Of a stretch of 64,000 nt of DNA, positions 1 to 7,798 are shown in pieces. Positions within the stretch are counted from its first letter, which is position 1. Each line of letters opens with the position of its first letter. The notes below the pieces were generated by a model that did not search any database, had not been told where the DNA came from, and saw only the letters and a list, made by a program, of their open reading frames with translations. The DNA is from Ignavibacteria bacterium. GTDB taxonomy: Bacteria > Bacteroidota > Ignavibacteria > Ignavibacteriales > Ignavibacteriaceae. The position numbers and the translations under genes were made by a program. The DNA lies in the NCBI GenBank assembly GCA_030693705.1, contig JAUYAB010000100.1, positions 1 through 64,000 on the forward strand, given 5' to 3'.

Positions 1-927
1 AAAATCAGTTATTAGATCCAAAGAACTTAAGTAGAGAAAATGATCTTTGTAAAGGCTTATGATATTTTTATCATAAATAGAAAAAACGATACTTGAACCT
101 CTTTTATTTAGATTATATTTTTCAGTTAAAGAATTTATCATATTCACAATTATGTCAATGAAATATTTGTCTTTACTTATTGTGTTAATAAAAAAGGAGT
201 GGCCATAAGGAGGACTTTTTCTTTTACTGAGGACTTCTTTCCAGTTCAAATAAAAATTAGTAAGATATTCACTTGTTAAATTGCCAGTAAATATTTTATC
301 TCTATAGCGTGGATAAAAAACCATTTTTAGTTCTTTATCATAACCGATTAATTCCAGCACTTCTTCAAGGTGATTTATAAAATTTTCATTCTCAATATTA
401 TACAACAATAATTCAACAATTCTTCTGGTAAAAGTCTGTGTCCCGCCAATACTGGGGGTTTTCAATCTTCTGACGCCAAGGTATTCATAAATCCTTCCTT
501 CATAGTCCTTCGGTACAAAAAATCTATCGTTTAACATAATCGAAAAAGCAATAATTAAATTGGGAAGTGCTAATTCGCTTAGTCCTATTGGAAGATTGTT
601 TTTTAAGCTTTGTGATAATTCTCCATTCGATGATTGGAGTAATTTTCTTTTACTATTTGTGTAGAAATAAATGTCTCCATCCAAGTAGTATTTCATCTGA
701 TATTTACATTTTACTAATTCTTGCTCTTTGCTTCCGTTTACAGTGTTTTCAATTTCTCGAAATATATCTGTGATGATTCTTAGAATATTACTCTTACCAG
801 TTCCGTTCGGACCAATAATAACTGTTGTATATGGACCGTTTTCATATTCATCCTTGGTTGTAAAATTAAGACTCAGGTCGCCAAGAAATGGATGGTTTTG
901 AAGATGTAATTCGAGCACTTTAAACAT
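1..927 (-). CDS. AAA/ABC-type ATPase, N-terminal part (runs off left edge)
   Basis: The minus-strand frame is open from an ATG at 927 to base 1, giving the first 309 residues. A P-loop (GPNGTGKSN, residues 39-47) follows a short beta-rich start (MFKVLELHLQ), the usual opening of SMC/RecF-like and AAA_21-type ATPases. The Walker B, signature and C-terminal parts would lie beyond the left edge, so any fused nuclease (for example a TOPRIM domain as in OLD proteins) cannot be seen. It starts 15 bp after the hsdR stop codon on the same strand, so it is probably the last visible gene of the defence operon. Whether it belongs to the restriction system or is a separate defence gene is unknown. The ATPase call is firm; the function is not assigned. 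Confidence 0.8.
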   Translation of the reverse strand, partial: MFKVLELHLQNHPFLGDLSLNFTTKDEYENGPYTTVIIGPNGTGKSNILRIITDIFREIENTVNGSKEQELVKCKYQMKYYLDGDIYFYTNSKRKLLQSSNGELSQSLKNNLPIGLSELALPNLIIAFSIMLNDRFFVPKDYEGRIYEYLGVRRLKTPSIGGTQTFTRRIVELLLYNIENENFINHLEEVLELIGYDKELKMVFYPRYRDKIFTGNLTSEYLTNFYLNWKEVLSKRKSPPYGHSFFINTISKDKYFIDIIVNMINSLTEKYNLNKRGSSIVFSIYDKNIISLYKDHFLYLSSLDLITDF

Positions 928-942
928 TTTTCACACTCTATT

Positions 943-3900
943 TTATAGCCTTATTTGTTGCATTTTCTTCAATATACCGTCATAAACTTCTTGGACGAGA
1001 TGCTTGGAAGCGATGGATTTAAAGTCATCGTCGTTCATTAGGCGGATGAAGATCTCTTCGTTGCCATCCATGCGCTCAACAAAAAGTTTAACGAGCATTT
1101 TGTTAAATACATCATGGAAGTTTTCTAAGGAGTTTACTTTTGCCGCTGCTTGTAATTCCTCGTTTGCAACCGCTGTTTCTTTTACTTGATCAAAGAATAA
1201 TTGATCGGCTATGGTGAACTCAGTCCCAAATCTATCATTTAGAATAGTGATTAATGAAGAGAGGGAGACTTTCTTATCTGCGCTTCCGGTTCCCACCTCG
1301 TTTGGACCATAAATTACGGGGTTCTCACCAACTTTCAGATTTATGGAACCTTCGGCTATTTTTTGTAACCGGTAATACTTTAGAGCTACATCCTCACCGA
1401 GATCATAGCTTTGTGTTTCGCGACGGGGAAGTTTACGAAGAAGATTCCTTAAATAGATGAAAAGTTTTTCCAAGTTAGAATCGTTATAAGGAATTATCTG
1501 GGATAAAAAATTGTAAAGATTTCTAAATTCCGTAAACTGCTTTTTAATAGTTTCTTTTTCATCATCTGTTTTTTGCTTGAAACGTTCTACAGCCGGATCG
1601 AGAATTGCATTTAGCATTTTGTGATCGGAGGTCCTTAGTTCTTCTTTAGTGCTGAACCAAACATTACAAAAATCATCTATTTCTTTTTGATAAAATATCT
1701 GCCATTCAAAAATTGTGTGTTCGAGTGTGTATAAAAGCTGCGGGTCTGTGAGTTCATCGAACTTAGTTATTTCGTAATAAGGTTTGAATGAATCGAATAT
1801 TTCGTCTCTTTCATTTACAAAATCCAAAACAAAGGTATCAATTTTACCAGGAGCAATTCTATTTAACCTCGAAAGCGTCTGAACTGCTTGAACTCCAGCA
1901 AGTCTTTTATCTACATACATTGAATGGAGCAACGGTTGATCGAAACCGGTTTGATATTTCTCCGCAACAATCAATACTTGATATTCGTATGATTCGAACT
2001 TATCAGGTAATTCCAGTTCGCGTATGCCGTTGTTCATTGCAACTTCTGTATAGGTTACGGATTTAAGTTTATCATCTTGTACAACACCGGAAAAAGCGAC
2101 CAACGCTTTAATGTCTTTATACTCTTTTTCTTTGATGTACTCATCAACAGCTTGCTTGTAACGAACCGCGTGCAATCTGGATGAAGTAACAATCATTGCT
2201 TTTGCACGTCCGCCGATTTTGTATTTAGAGTATTTACGGTAGTGTTCTACAATAACTTCAACTTTTTGACGAAGATTATGAGGATGGAAAGAAACAAAAC
2301 GCGCCAACGCTCTTGCTGTTTTGCGTTTAGGAACATTTGGATCGTCCTCAATTGATTTAAGCAGTTTGAAATATGATTTATATGTTGTGTAGTTTTTTAA
2401 GACATCATGAATAAATCCTTCTTCTATAGCTTGGCGCATTGAATAAAGATGAAAGGGTGATTCTCCATTTTCTCCGGGTTCATTAAATACTGCCTTAGTT
2501 CTAAACTTGGGTGTAGCTGTAAAAGCAAAGAAACTAATATTCTGCTGTTTACCATGCGCTGCCATCTTTCTTATCAATTCTTTCTTAGCATCTTCCGATA
2601 GATTTTCTTCTTCGAAATCGAGCATTTGAGAAGCTACAGCAGATTCAATTCCATCTTTATTTAATATTCTTTTAAGTTCTGTTGCCGTTTCGCCACTCTG
2701 AGAACTGTGTGCCTCGTCAATAATTACAGCAAATCTTTTGTCTTTAGTTGAAAGATTAATTTCAGTTTTGTTTTCTTTCTTCGCTTTATCGGAAAGTTTT
2801 TGTATTGCTTCGTTAATGAAGGGGAATTTTTGAATTGTAGAAATAATTATAGGAACACCGGAAGAAAGAGCTTCCACAAGCTGTTTTGTATCTTCATCTA
2901 TTTTTTCTACTACACCTTTTTTATGCTCAAACTGATAAATGGTATCTTGTAATTGTTTATCAAGTACGCGGCGGTCGGTGATTACTATAACAGAGTGAAA
3001 TATTTTTTCATCTTTTTCATTATGCAAACTTGCGAGGCGATAAGCGAGCCATGCAATTGAATTTGATTTACCACTACCGGCAGAATGTTGAATTAAATAG
3101 TTATGACCGGCACCATGACTTTTTGAATGAGTAATGATTTTACGAACGCAATCGAGCTGGTGAAAGCGAGGGAATATTAATGATTCTTTTTTTTCTTTGA
3201 AGACACCTTTTTCCGTATAAACTTTCTTTTCAGAAATTTCTAAATGTAGATACCTACCAATGAGATCAACAAGGCTATCGGGAGTTAGCATTTCTTCCCA
3301 CAAGTAAGCAGTACGGTAATTTATGTCCGTTGGAGGATTTCCTTGACCGTTGTTAAAACCTTTGTTGAATGGAAGGAAGAATGTTGAATCTCCGTTGAGC
3401 TTTGTTGTCATATAAACTTCTTCGGTATCAACAGCAAAATGAACTAAAGAACGTTTCTTAAATTGGAATAACAACTCGCGCGGGTCTCTATCTTTCATGT
3501 ACTGCTTTTTTGCATCAATTACGGTTTGCCCGGAGAGGGGATTTTTAAGTTCGAGTGTAGCTACCGGGATGCCATTAAACGCAATTACTATATCAAGTGA
3601 AAGATTCGGATTTTTATTACTGAAATGGACTTGTCTGTAAATTGTTAAGATATTCTGTTTATAATCTTGCCATGCTTGGGGATTTAGATTTGTATTTGGT
3701 TTAAAGTTAGCCATCCTAAAATTTATGCCGAAGAATTTGAAGCCGTTGCGGAGAACAAACAAAGAACCTTTTGAATCCATTTCCTTAGCGAGCGCTTGAA
3801 CTAAAACATCGAACGATCTTTCACCATGGAATTCTTTTATTTTGTCCCAGTACTTTGGTTGTGATTGTTTAATAAATGAAATAACATCGTTGGGAAAGAG

Positions 3901-4005
3901 AGCGAATTCATTTGAAAATTCTTGCGGATTGCCTTTTAGGTAGCCATTTGAAAGAAGATGGGCTTCTATGGCTTCTTCAAATCGAATTTCTTTATGTTTG
4001 TTCAT
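943..4005 (-). CDS. hsdR: Type I restriction enzyme, R (endonuclease/translocase) subunit
   Basis: About 1,020 residues, a normal HsdR length. In order there is an N-terminal nuclease domain with a PD-(D/E)XK pattern (acidic LDIVIAF strand, then LELKN near residue 155), a P-loop HSAGSGKS near 308, a DEAH box (IIDEAHSSQSG) near 430, further SF2 helicase motifs (FAFTATP; QTLSRLNR) and a helical C-terminus. It cuts DNA after ATP-driven translocation, in complex with HsdM2S. The frame can also open at a GTG at 4029, but that lacks a ribosome site; the ATG at 4005 has a weak GAG about 10 bases upstream and is preferred. It is separated from hsdS by about 120 bp containing repeated palindromes, unlike the tightly packed genes before it, which suggests separate control of the nuclease. 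No missing motif is seen. Confidence 0.93.
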   Translation of the reverse strand: MNKHKEIRFEEAIEAHLLSNGYLKGNPQEFSNEFALFPNDVISFIKQSQPKYWDKIKEFHGERSFDVLVQALAKEMDSKGSLFVLRNGFKFFGINFRMANFKPNTNLNPQAWQDYKQNILTIYRQVHFSNKNPNLSLDIVIAFNGIPVATLELKNPLSGQTVIDAKKQYMKDRDPRELLFQFKKRSLVHFAVDTEEVYMTTKLNGDSTFFLPFNKGFNNGQGNPPTDINYRTAYLWEEMLTPDSLVDLIGRYLHLEISEKKVYTEKGVFKEKKESLIFPRFHQLDCVRKIITHSKSHGAGHNYLIQHSAGSGKSNSIAWLAYRLASLHNEKDEKIFHSVIVITDRRVLDKQLQDTIYQFEHKKGVVEKIDEDTKQLVEALSSGVPIIISTIQKFPFINEAIQKLSDKAKKENKTEINLSTKDKRFAVIIDEAHSSQSGETATELKRILNKDGIESAVASQMLDFEEENLSEDAKKELIRKMAAHGKQQNISFFAFTATPKFRTKAVFNEPGENGESPFHLYSMRQAIEEGFIHDVLKNYTTYKSYFKLLKSIEDDPNVPKRKTARALARFVSFHPHNLRQKVEVIVEHYRKYSKYKIGGRAKAMIVTSSRLHAVRYKQAVDEYIKEKEYKDIKALVAFSGVVQDDKLKSVTYTEVAMNNGIRELELPDKFESYEYQVLIVAEKYQTGFDQPLLHSMYVDKRLAGVQAVQTLSRLNRIAPGKIDTFVLDFVNERDEIFDSFKPYYEITKFDELTDPQLLYTLEHTIFEWQIFYQKEIDDFCNVWFSTKEELRTSDHKMLNAILDPAVERFKQKTDDEKETIKKQFTEFRNLYNFLSQIIPYNDSNLEKLFIYLRNLLRKLPRRETQSYDLGEDVALKYYRLQKIAEGSINLKVGENPVIYGPNEVGTGSADKKVSLSSLITILNDRFGTEFTIADQLFFDQVKETAVANEELQAAAKVNSLENFHDVFNKMLVKLFVERMDGNEEIFIRLMNDDDFKSIASKHLVQEVYDGILKKMQQIRL

Positions 4006-4127
4006 ATAAGTTCTCAAAAAAAATGACACATGTATTTTTGTACTTTTAACAAACTATGTTTTTTGTGCACAATATCTTCGTTTATTTGTGCATATGAATA
4101 TTCTAATGCACAATGGTTGTGCATAAC
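4006..4127 (-). promoter_or_regulatory. Putative operator/promoter region of hsdR with four TTGTGCA half-site groups
   Basis: This gap between hsdS and hsdR holds a perfect 10-bp palindrome TTGTGCACAA (4063-4072), a half site TTGTGCAT (4086-4093) and a perfect inverted repeat ATGCACAA-TGG-TTGTGCAT (4106-4124). All sit upstream of the hsdR start on the minus strand. Repeated dyads of one core suggest a dimeric regulator binding cooperatively. A weak Bacteroidota-like -7 element (TACATGTG on the minus strand) lies between the sites and the start. The repeats are seen; the regulatory role is inferred. No cognate regulator was recognised in the window. Confidence 0.55.
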
Positions 4128-5609
4128 TTATGACAATTTATCGTCTTTGACCTCACCCTCGGTCCCTCTTCCCGACGAGTCGGGACAAGCTCTTATAAAG
4201 GAGAGGGAGGTAGGGGAAGACCAGTTTCTTAAATCTATTTTGCCGGTTACCGCAGAGGTTATTAATGATGTGCGGTATTCCTTTAGTTTTTCTATTGCAT
4301 TTATAATTGTTGATTTCAGCTTTAGGATTCTATCGATTTCTAAATCCAGATAATCACTAATATTTTTCTGGTCGTACTTAGTTGGGACGATAATACGAAG
4401 CTCTGATAATTCTGAAAGATTAAAAGTGTTGTTAACACCAGCTTTTGAAGATGAAAAGTAGCGCGTCATTCTAAATCCATGCAACAGATATTTGAAATAC
4501 CGCGAATCAAATTTCTTCTTGAATCTTATCCTCAATAAAAATGAGACATGTGTAAATTCATCCGATGAATTTATGATTACAGTTTTACCAAGATGATCTG
4601 AACTTCCATTTCTCCAATTAAAAAGTAAGTCACCTTCTTTCAACAAAAGGCTTTCCTTTTCGTCTTCACTTAATTCTATATAATTTTCTTCATCCAACAG
4701 TAAATCGCCCTCTTTGGAAACATTAGGTAATGACAATAATCTAACTCCTTTAGTAATGCTTTTATCGATTTCTCCCCCAATGCCGTACGATATTTTAGCA
4801 ACATACTTTAACTGACATACATACCAATTACTCGGTATATTCCCAAGCCATGAGATGCCGGAGGGTTTCATTGTAACGTTGTTGTGTTTATCAAGTTGCG
4901 ACCCACCCCTCAATCCCCTCCAAGGAGGGGAAGTAGAAAGTTTGCCGGTTACGGCGTTGGTAATTAGCGCAATGCGTTTTTCTTCGAGAAGTTTTAAGAG
5001 CTGTTCTTTCTTTTCTATCAGTTCATCTATTTGAGTGGTTTTGTAATCAAGAAATTTTGCGATGGTTTGTTGCTCTGGTAAAGACGGTAAAGCTACCACA
5101 GCATTTTTTATAGAATATGTATCCAATCCAAATCTTGTTATACCATTAGCAGCAACAGTAAATTGGGCATTGAATTGTTTCGATTGAAAAAGACGAAAAA
5201 GATAAGAGCCAGACAAAACATTTTTATCTGTTCGTATAAGTGATAAATGATAACCACACAAAGTGTTTGGCAAGTTTTCTACTACATAAGCTGGCAAGGC
5301 AATTTCTTCTGGGGTTTCAGAATCTTTTGTTATTATCACATCATCTTTGATAATTTGAAACTTAGCGATTTCTTCAGAAGATGCGGAAGCTTCCATAAAT
5401 GTTAAATAAGAATCAATAAAGTCATTTTTATAAACTTCATTATAGTTACAAAGGGAAACTGGAATTTCATTCTCTTCAGTTTTTTTATCAACATTACTTG
5501 GCTTTACTTTCGAGACATATTTTAATCGCTTTGAATCCCATGTGTCAGGTAACCTATTAAGCCATTTGCAATCATTTAATTTATATTCACTTTCATTCAG
5601 AAATTTCAA
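4128..5609 (-). CDS. hsdS: Type I restriction-modification specificity subunit
   Basis: HsdS recognises the two halves of the bipartite target and scaffolds HsdM and HsdR. The 493 residues show the usual two-fold layout: target-recognition domain 1 (about 1-180), coiled conserved region 1 ending LLEEKRIALITNAVTGKLS (about 185-225), target-recognition domain 2 starting GISWLGNIPSNW (about 248), and conserved region 2 ending EYRTSLITSAVTGKIDLRN (about 465). The start is TTG at 5609; TTGA overlaps the hsdM stop, so translation is probably coupled. Two stretches do not belong to the family: TSPPWRGLRGG between the halves, and the last ~27 residues after DLRN. Both are encoded by copies of a palindromic repeat (4900-4935 and 4151-4219). 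The frame survives both insertions, so the gene looks intact. Confidence 0.93.
   Translation of the reverse strand: MKFLNESEYKLNDCKWLNRLPDTWDSKRLKYVSKVKPSNVDKKTEENEIPVSLCNYNEVYKNDFIDSYLTFMEASASSEEIAKFQIIKDDVIITKDSETPEEIALPAYVVENLPNTLCGYHLSLIRTDKNVLSGSYLFRLFQSKQFNAQFTVAANGITRFGLDTYSIKNAVVALPSLPEQQTIAKFLDYKTTQIDELIEKKEQLLKLLEEKRIALITNAVTGKLSTSPPWRGLRGGSQLDKHNNVTMKPSGISWLGNIPSNWYVCQLKYVAKISYGIGGEIDKSITKGVRLLSLPNVSKEGDLLLDEENYIELSEDEKESLLLKEGDLLFNWRNGSSDHLGKTVIINSSDEFTHVSFLLRIRFKKKFDSRYFKYLLHGFRMTRYFSSSKAGVNNTFNLSELSELRIIVPTKYDQKNISDYLDLEIDRILKLKSTIINAIEKLKEYRTSLITSAVTGKIDLRNWSSPTSLSFIRACPDSSGRGTEGEVKDDKLS
4151..4219. repeat. Palindromic CCTCACCC/GGAGAGGG repeat, copy 1 (3' end of hsdS)
   Basis: The element begins CCTCACCCTCGGTCCCTCTT and closes with GGAGAGGGAGGTAGGGG. 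A nested dyad, CCCGACGAGTCGGGA, lies in its middle. It encodes the last ~25 codons of hsdS apart from the final few. The same start and end recur at 4900, 14392, 14714 and 17129. Confidence 0.8.
4900..4935. repeat. Palindromic repeat of the same family, copy 2 (inside hsdS)
   Basis: A compact form: CCACCCCTCAATCCCCTCC pairs with GGAGGGG. On the hsdS strand it is read as SPPWRGLRGG, in frame, at the junction between conserved region 1 and the second target-recognition domain. Confidence 0.8.
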
Positions 5610-7780
5610 CTAACAATCTCCTTCATCATATCCAAGATATTTTTTTCAATCTTCTTAATATCTTTTTCAATTTCATGTAACTCGCGCGGTGGTTCGTAAA
5701 TGTAAAAATGTCGGTTAATAGGAATTTCGTAACCAATTTTTGTTTTGGAGTAATCTATCCACGCATCGGGAACATGAGGAAGAACTTCGGCTTTCATGTA
5801 TTCTTCGCAGTGGTTTTTAATTAACGGAAGCAGTTTATCAAGCGAAGCTTTCTTATCATAATCGAGAGGCAAAGGGAGAGGAATAGAGTTTGGCAAAGAA
5901 ATGTTTTCATTATCGCGTAAATCGGAATCGGGTTCCGGGTTGCCTTTACTATCGTAGCAAATATCTGCGGTTTCATCTTTTACCGATAGAGCATTTATAA
6001 TAGCTTGCTTAAGGGGGGCTTTAAGGATAAGTCCGGGCAGTTCAAGAGAAGCATCTAAGACTTCCAAGAACTCAACTTTGTTTTTGTAAAGAAGCGATGA
6101 GTCAATAGCCCTTAAGCAAGTAATAATATTTTCTTGAAGTTCTTCCCCTTCTCCGATTTCTTCAGATTTTTTATCCGAATCTTTTTTCTTTTTTGATACT
6201 GCAAGGGAAATGAAAGCAGTTTCATTCCAAAGCTTATTGATGCGTTCTGGTGAGGTTTGGAAGTTAAGTCGCAGCGGACGCTCAACAGTAACTTTTATAT
6301 AACCGAACTCACGGTTGTCAAATATTTTAGAGCAAACTTTTTCTTTGGATTCACCATTAACATTAATTAAAGAAGCAGCATTGTTTTGGTATTCGGCATA
6401 AAGTTTTGTCAGTTCCGCAATGTGTTCGGCTGAAAGTTCGTTCCGTTTATTGCCAAGGCTCTTATCCATCTTCTTGAAATGTTTGGTTCCATCGATAAGC
6501 TGAACTTTACCTTTGCGTGCCAAGGGTTTACGGTTTGTAAGAAACCAAATGTATGTGAATATACCAGTATTATAGAAAAGCTGATCCGGCAAAGCAATAA
6601 TAGCATCAAGCCAATCCTTTTCAATAATCCAGCGGCGGATATTACTTTCACCGCTGCCGGCATCACCGGTAAAGAGAGGAGAACCGTTAAATATGATTGC
6701 GATCTTTGAGCCATCGTCTCCCTTTTTTTTGTATGGCTTCATTTTAGAAATCATATGAAGGAGAAACAAGAAAGAACCGTCGTTACTGCGTGGTAAGCCG
6801 GGACCAAAGCGACCATCGAATCCCAAATCTTTGAATTCTGCTTCGACAGTTTGTTTTTCCGGTTCCCATTCAACTCCAAAAGGAGGATTGGCAAGCATGT
6901 AATGGAAAGTTTTGTCTTTATGACCGTCGGAAGTTTTTCCGTCGCCGAGTGTATCGCCAAAAGCAATGTTGTTTACTTCTTCATCCTTAATAAGTAAATC
7001 GGAAGTACAAATAGCGTATGATTCGTTATTATACTCTTGTCCGTATAAAGTTAAGTTGGCTTTATCGTTATTTTCATGAATATATTTTTCAGAAACAGAG
7101 AGCATTCCGCCGGTTCCGCAAGCGGGATCATAAATTGTACGCGCAATACCTTCTTTGTAAATAACGTCCTCGTCAGTATAGATAATGTGCGTCATTAGCT
7201 CGATTACTTCACGAGGAGTGAAGTGGTCTCCGGCTTCTTCATTAGCTTGTTCATTGAATTTACGAATGAGTTCTTCAAAGATGTACCCCATTTGAAGATT
7301 AGTAACTCTATCCGGGTGAAGATCAATTTGAGGATCGCAAAAGTCTTTTATAATTAAATAAAGACGATTACTGTTTTCGAGTGTAGCAATTTCCTCCTCA
7401 AACTTAAAGTAGCCAAATATTTCTTTTGCTTTAGGTGAAAATCCATTGATGTAAGCAATAAGATTTTTAGCAATGTGGTCGGAATCTTCGAGAAGTTTAG
7501 CAAGGGTGTATTTGCTAATATTATATAAAGGTTGTTTTCTGTTTTTAGTTGCATAGCGGGCAAGAGCTTCGTGCAGAGCGTTTCCTTTTAAGCCTCGCGC
7601 TTTCAGTTTTTCCCACTGAACAAGAACATCTTTTTTGTTTTCGGAAGTAACCAAATCCAACCGGCGAAGAACCGTGAGAGGAAGCATTACTTTACGGTAT
7701 TGCGGAGGACGGTAAGGACCACGAAGTTTATTTGCAAGTTTGAAAATGAATTCAACAAGAGACTGGTGATTATTTTGCAT
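5606..7780 (-). CDS. hsdM: Type I restriction-modification DNA methyltransferase subunit
   Basis: An adenine N6-methyltransferase of 724 residues. It has the HsdM_N helical domain (about 5-160), the SAM-binding motif DPACGTGGM (218-226) and the catalytic NPPF (298-301) that defines gamma-class N6-adenine enzymes. The C-terminal ~200 residues form an extra domain ending in a coiled stretch (ELHEIEKDIKKIEKNIL) that probably packs against HsdS. The ATG at 7780 lies 18 bp after the KAP gene stop. The 3' end overlaps hsdS by 4 bp (TTGA). Together with HsdS it forms the modification enzyme that protects host DNA, and it is transcribed before hsdS and hsdR. All catalytic motifs are present, so the system should be functional. 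Confidence 0.95.
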   Translation of the reverse strand: MQNNHQSLVEFIFKLANKLRGPYRPPQYRKVMLPLTVLRRLDLVTSENKKDVLVQWEKLKARGLKGNALHEALARYATKNRKQPLYNISKYTLAKLLEDSDHIAKNLIAYINGFSPKAKEIFGYFKFEEEIATLENSNRLYLIIKDFCDPQIDLHPDRVTNLQMGYIFEELIRKFNEQANEEAGDHFTPREVIELMTHIIYTDEDVIYKEGIARTIYDPACGTGGMLSVSEKYIHENNDKANLTLYGQEYNNESYAICTSDLLIKDEEVNNIAFGDTLGDGKTSDGHKDKTFHYMLANPPFGVEWEPEKQTVEAEFKDLGFDGRFGPGLPRSNDGSFLFLLHMISKMKPYKKKGDDGSKIAIIFNGSPLFTGDAGSGESNIRRWIIEKDWLDAIIALPDQLFYNTGIFTYIWFLTNRKPLARKGKVQLIDGTKHFKKMDKSLGNKRNELSAEHIAELTKLYAEYQNNAASLINVNGESKEKVCSKIFDNREFGYIKVTVERPLRLNFQTSPERINKLWNETAFISLAVSKKKKDSDKKSEEIGEGEELQENIITCLRAIDSSLLYKNKVEFLEVLDASLELPGLILKAPLKQAIINALSVKDETADICYDSKGNPEPDSDLRDNENISLPNSIPLPLPLDYDKKASLDKLLPLIKNHCEEYMKAEVLPHVPDAWIDYSKTKIGYEIPINRHFYIYEPPRELHEIEKDIKKIEKNILDMMKEIVS

Positions 7781-7798
7781 TAAAAGTTTTCTTGATTT

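Noticed and set aside
567-773. 68-residue hydrophobic plus-strand frame
   Set aside because: It is antisense to the ATPase gene, whose frame is continuous from 927 to the edge with a clear P-loop; hydrophobicity is a by-product of the opposite strand.
4030-4353. 107-residue plus-strand frame across the hsdR-hsdS gap
   Set aside because: It runs antisense into hsdS and through a palindromic repeat; there is no ribosome site and no recognisable protein pattern.
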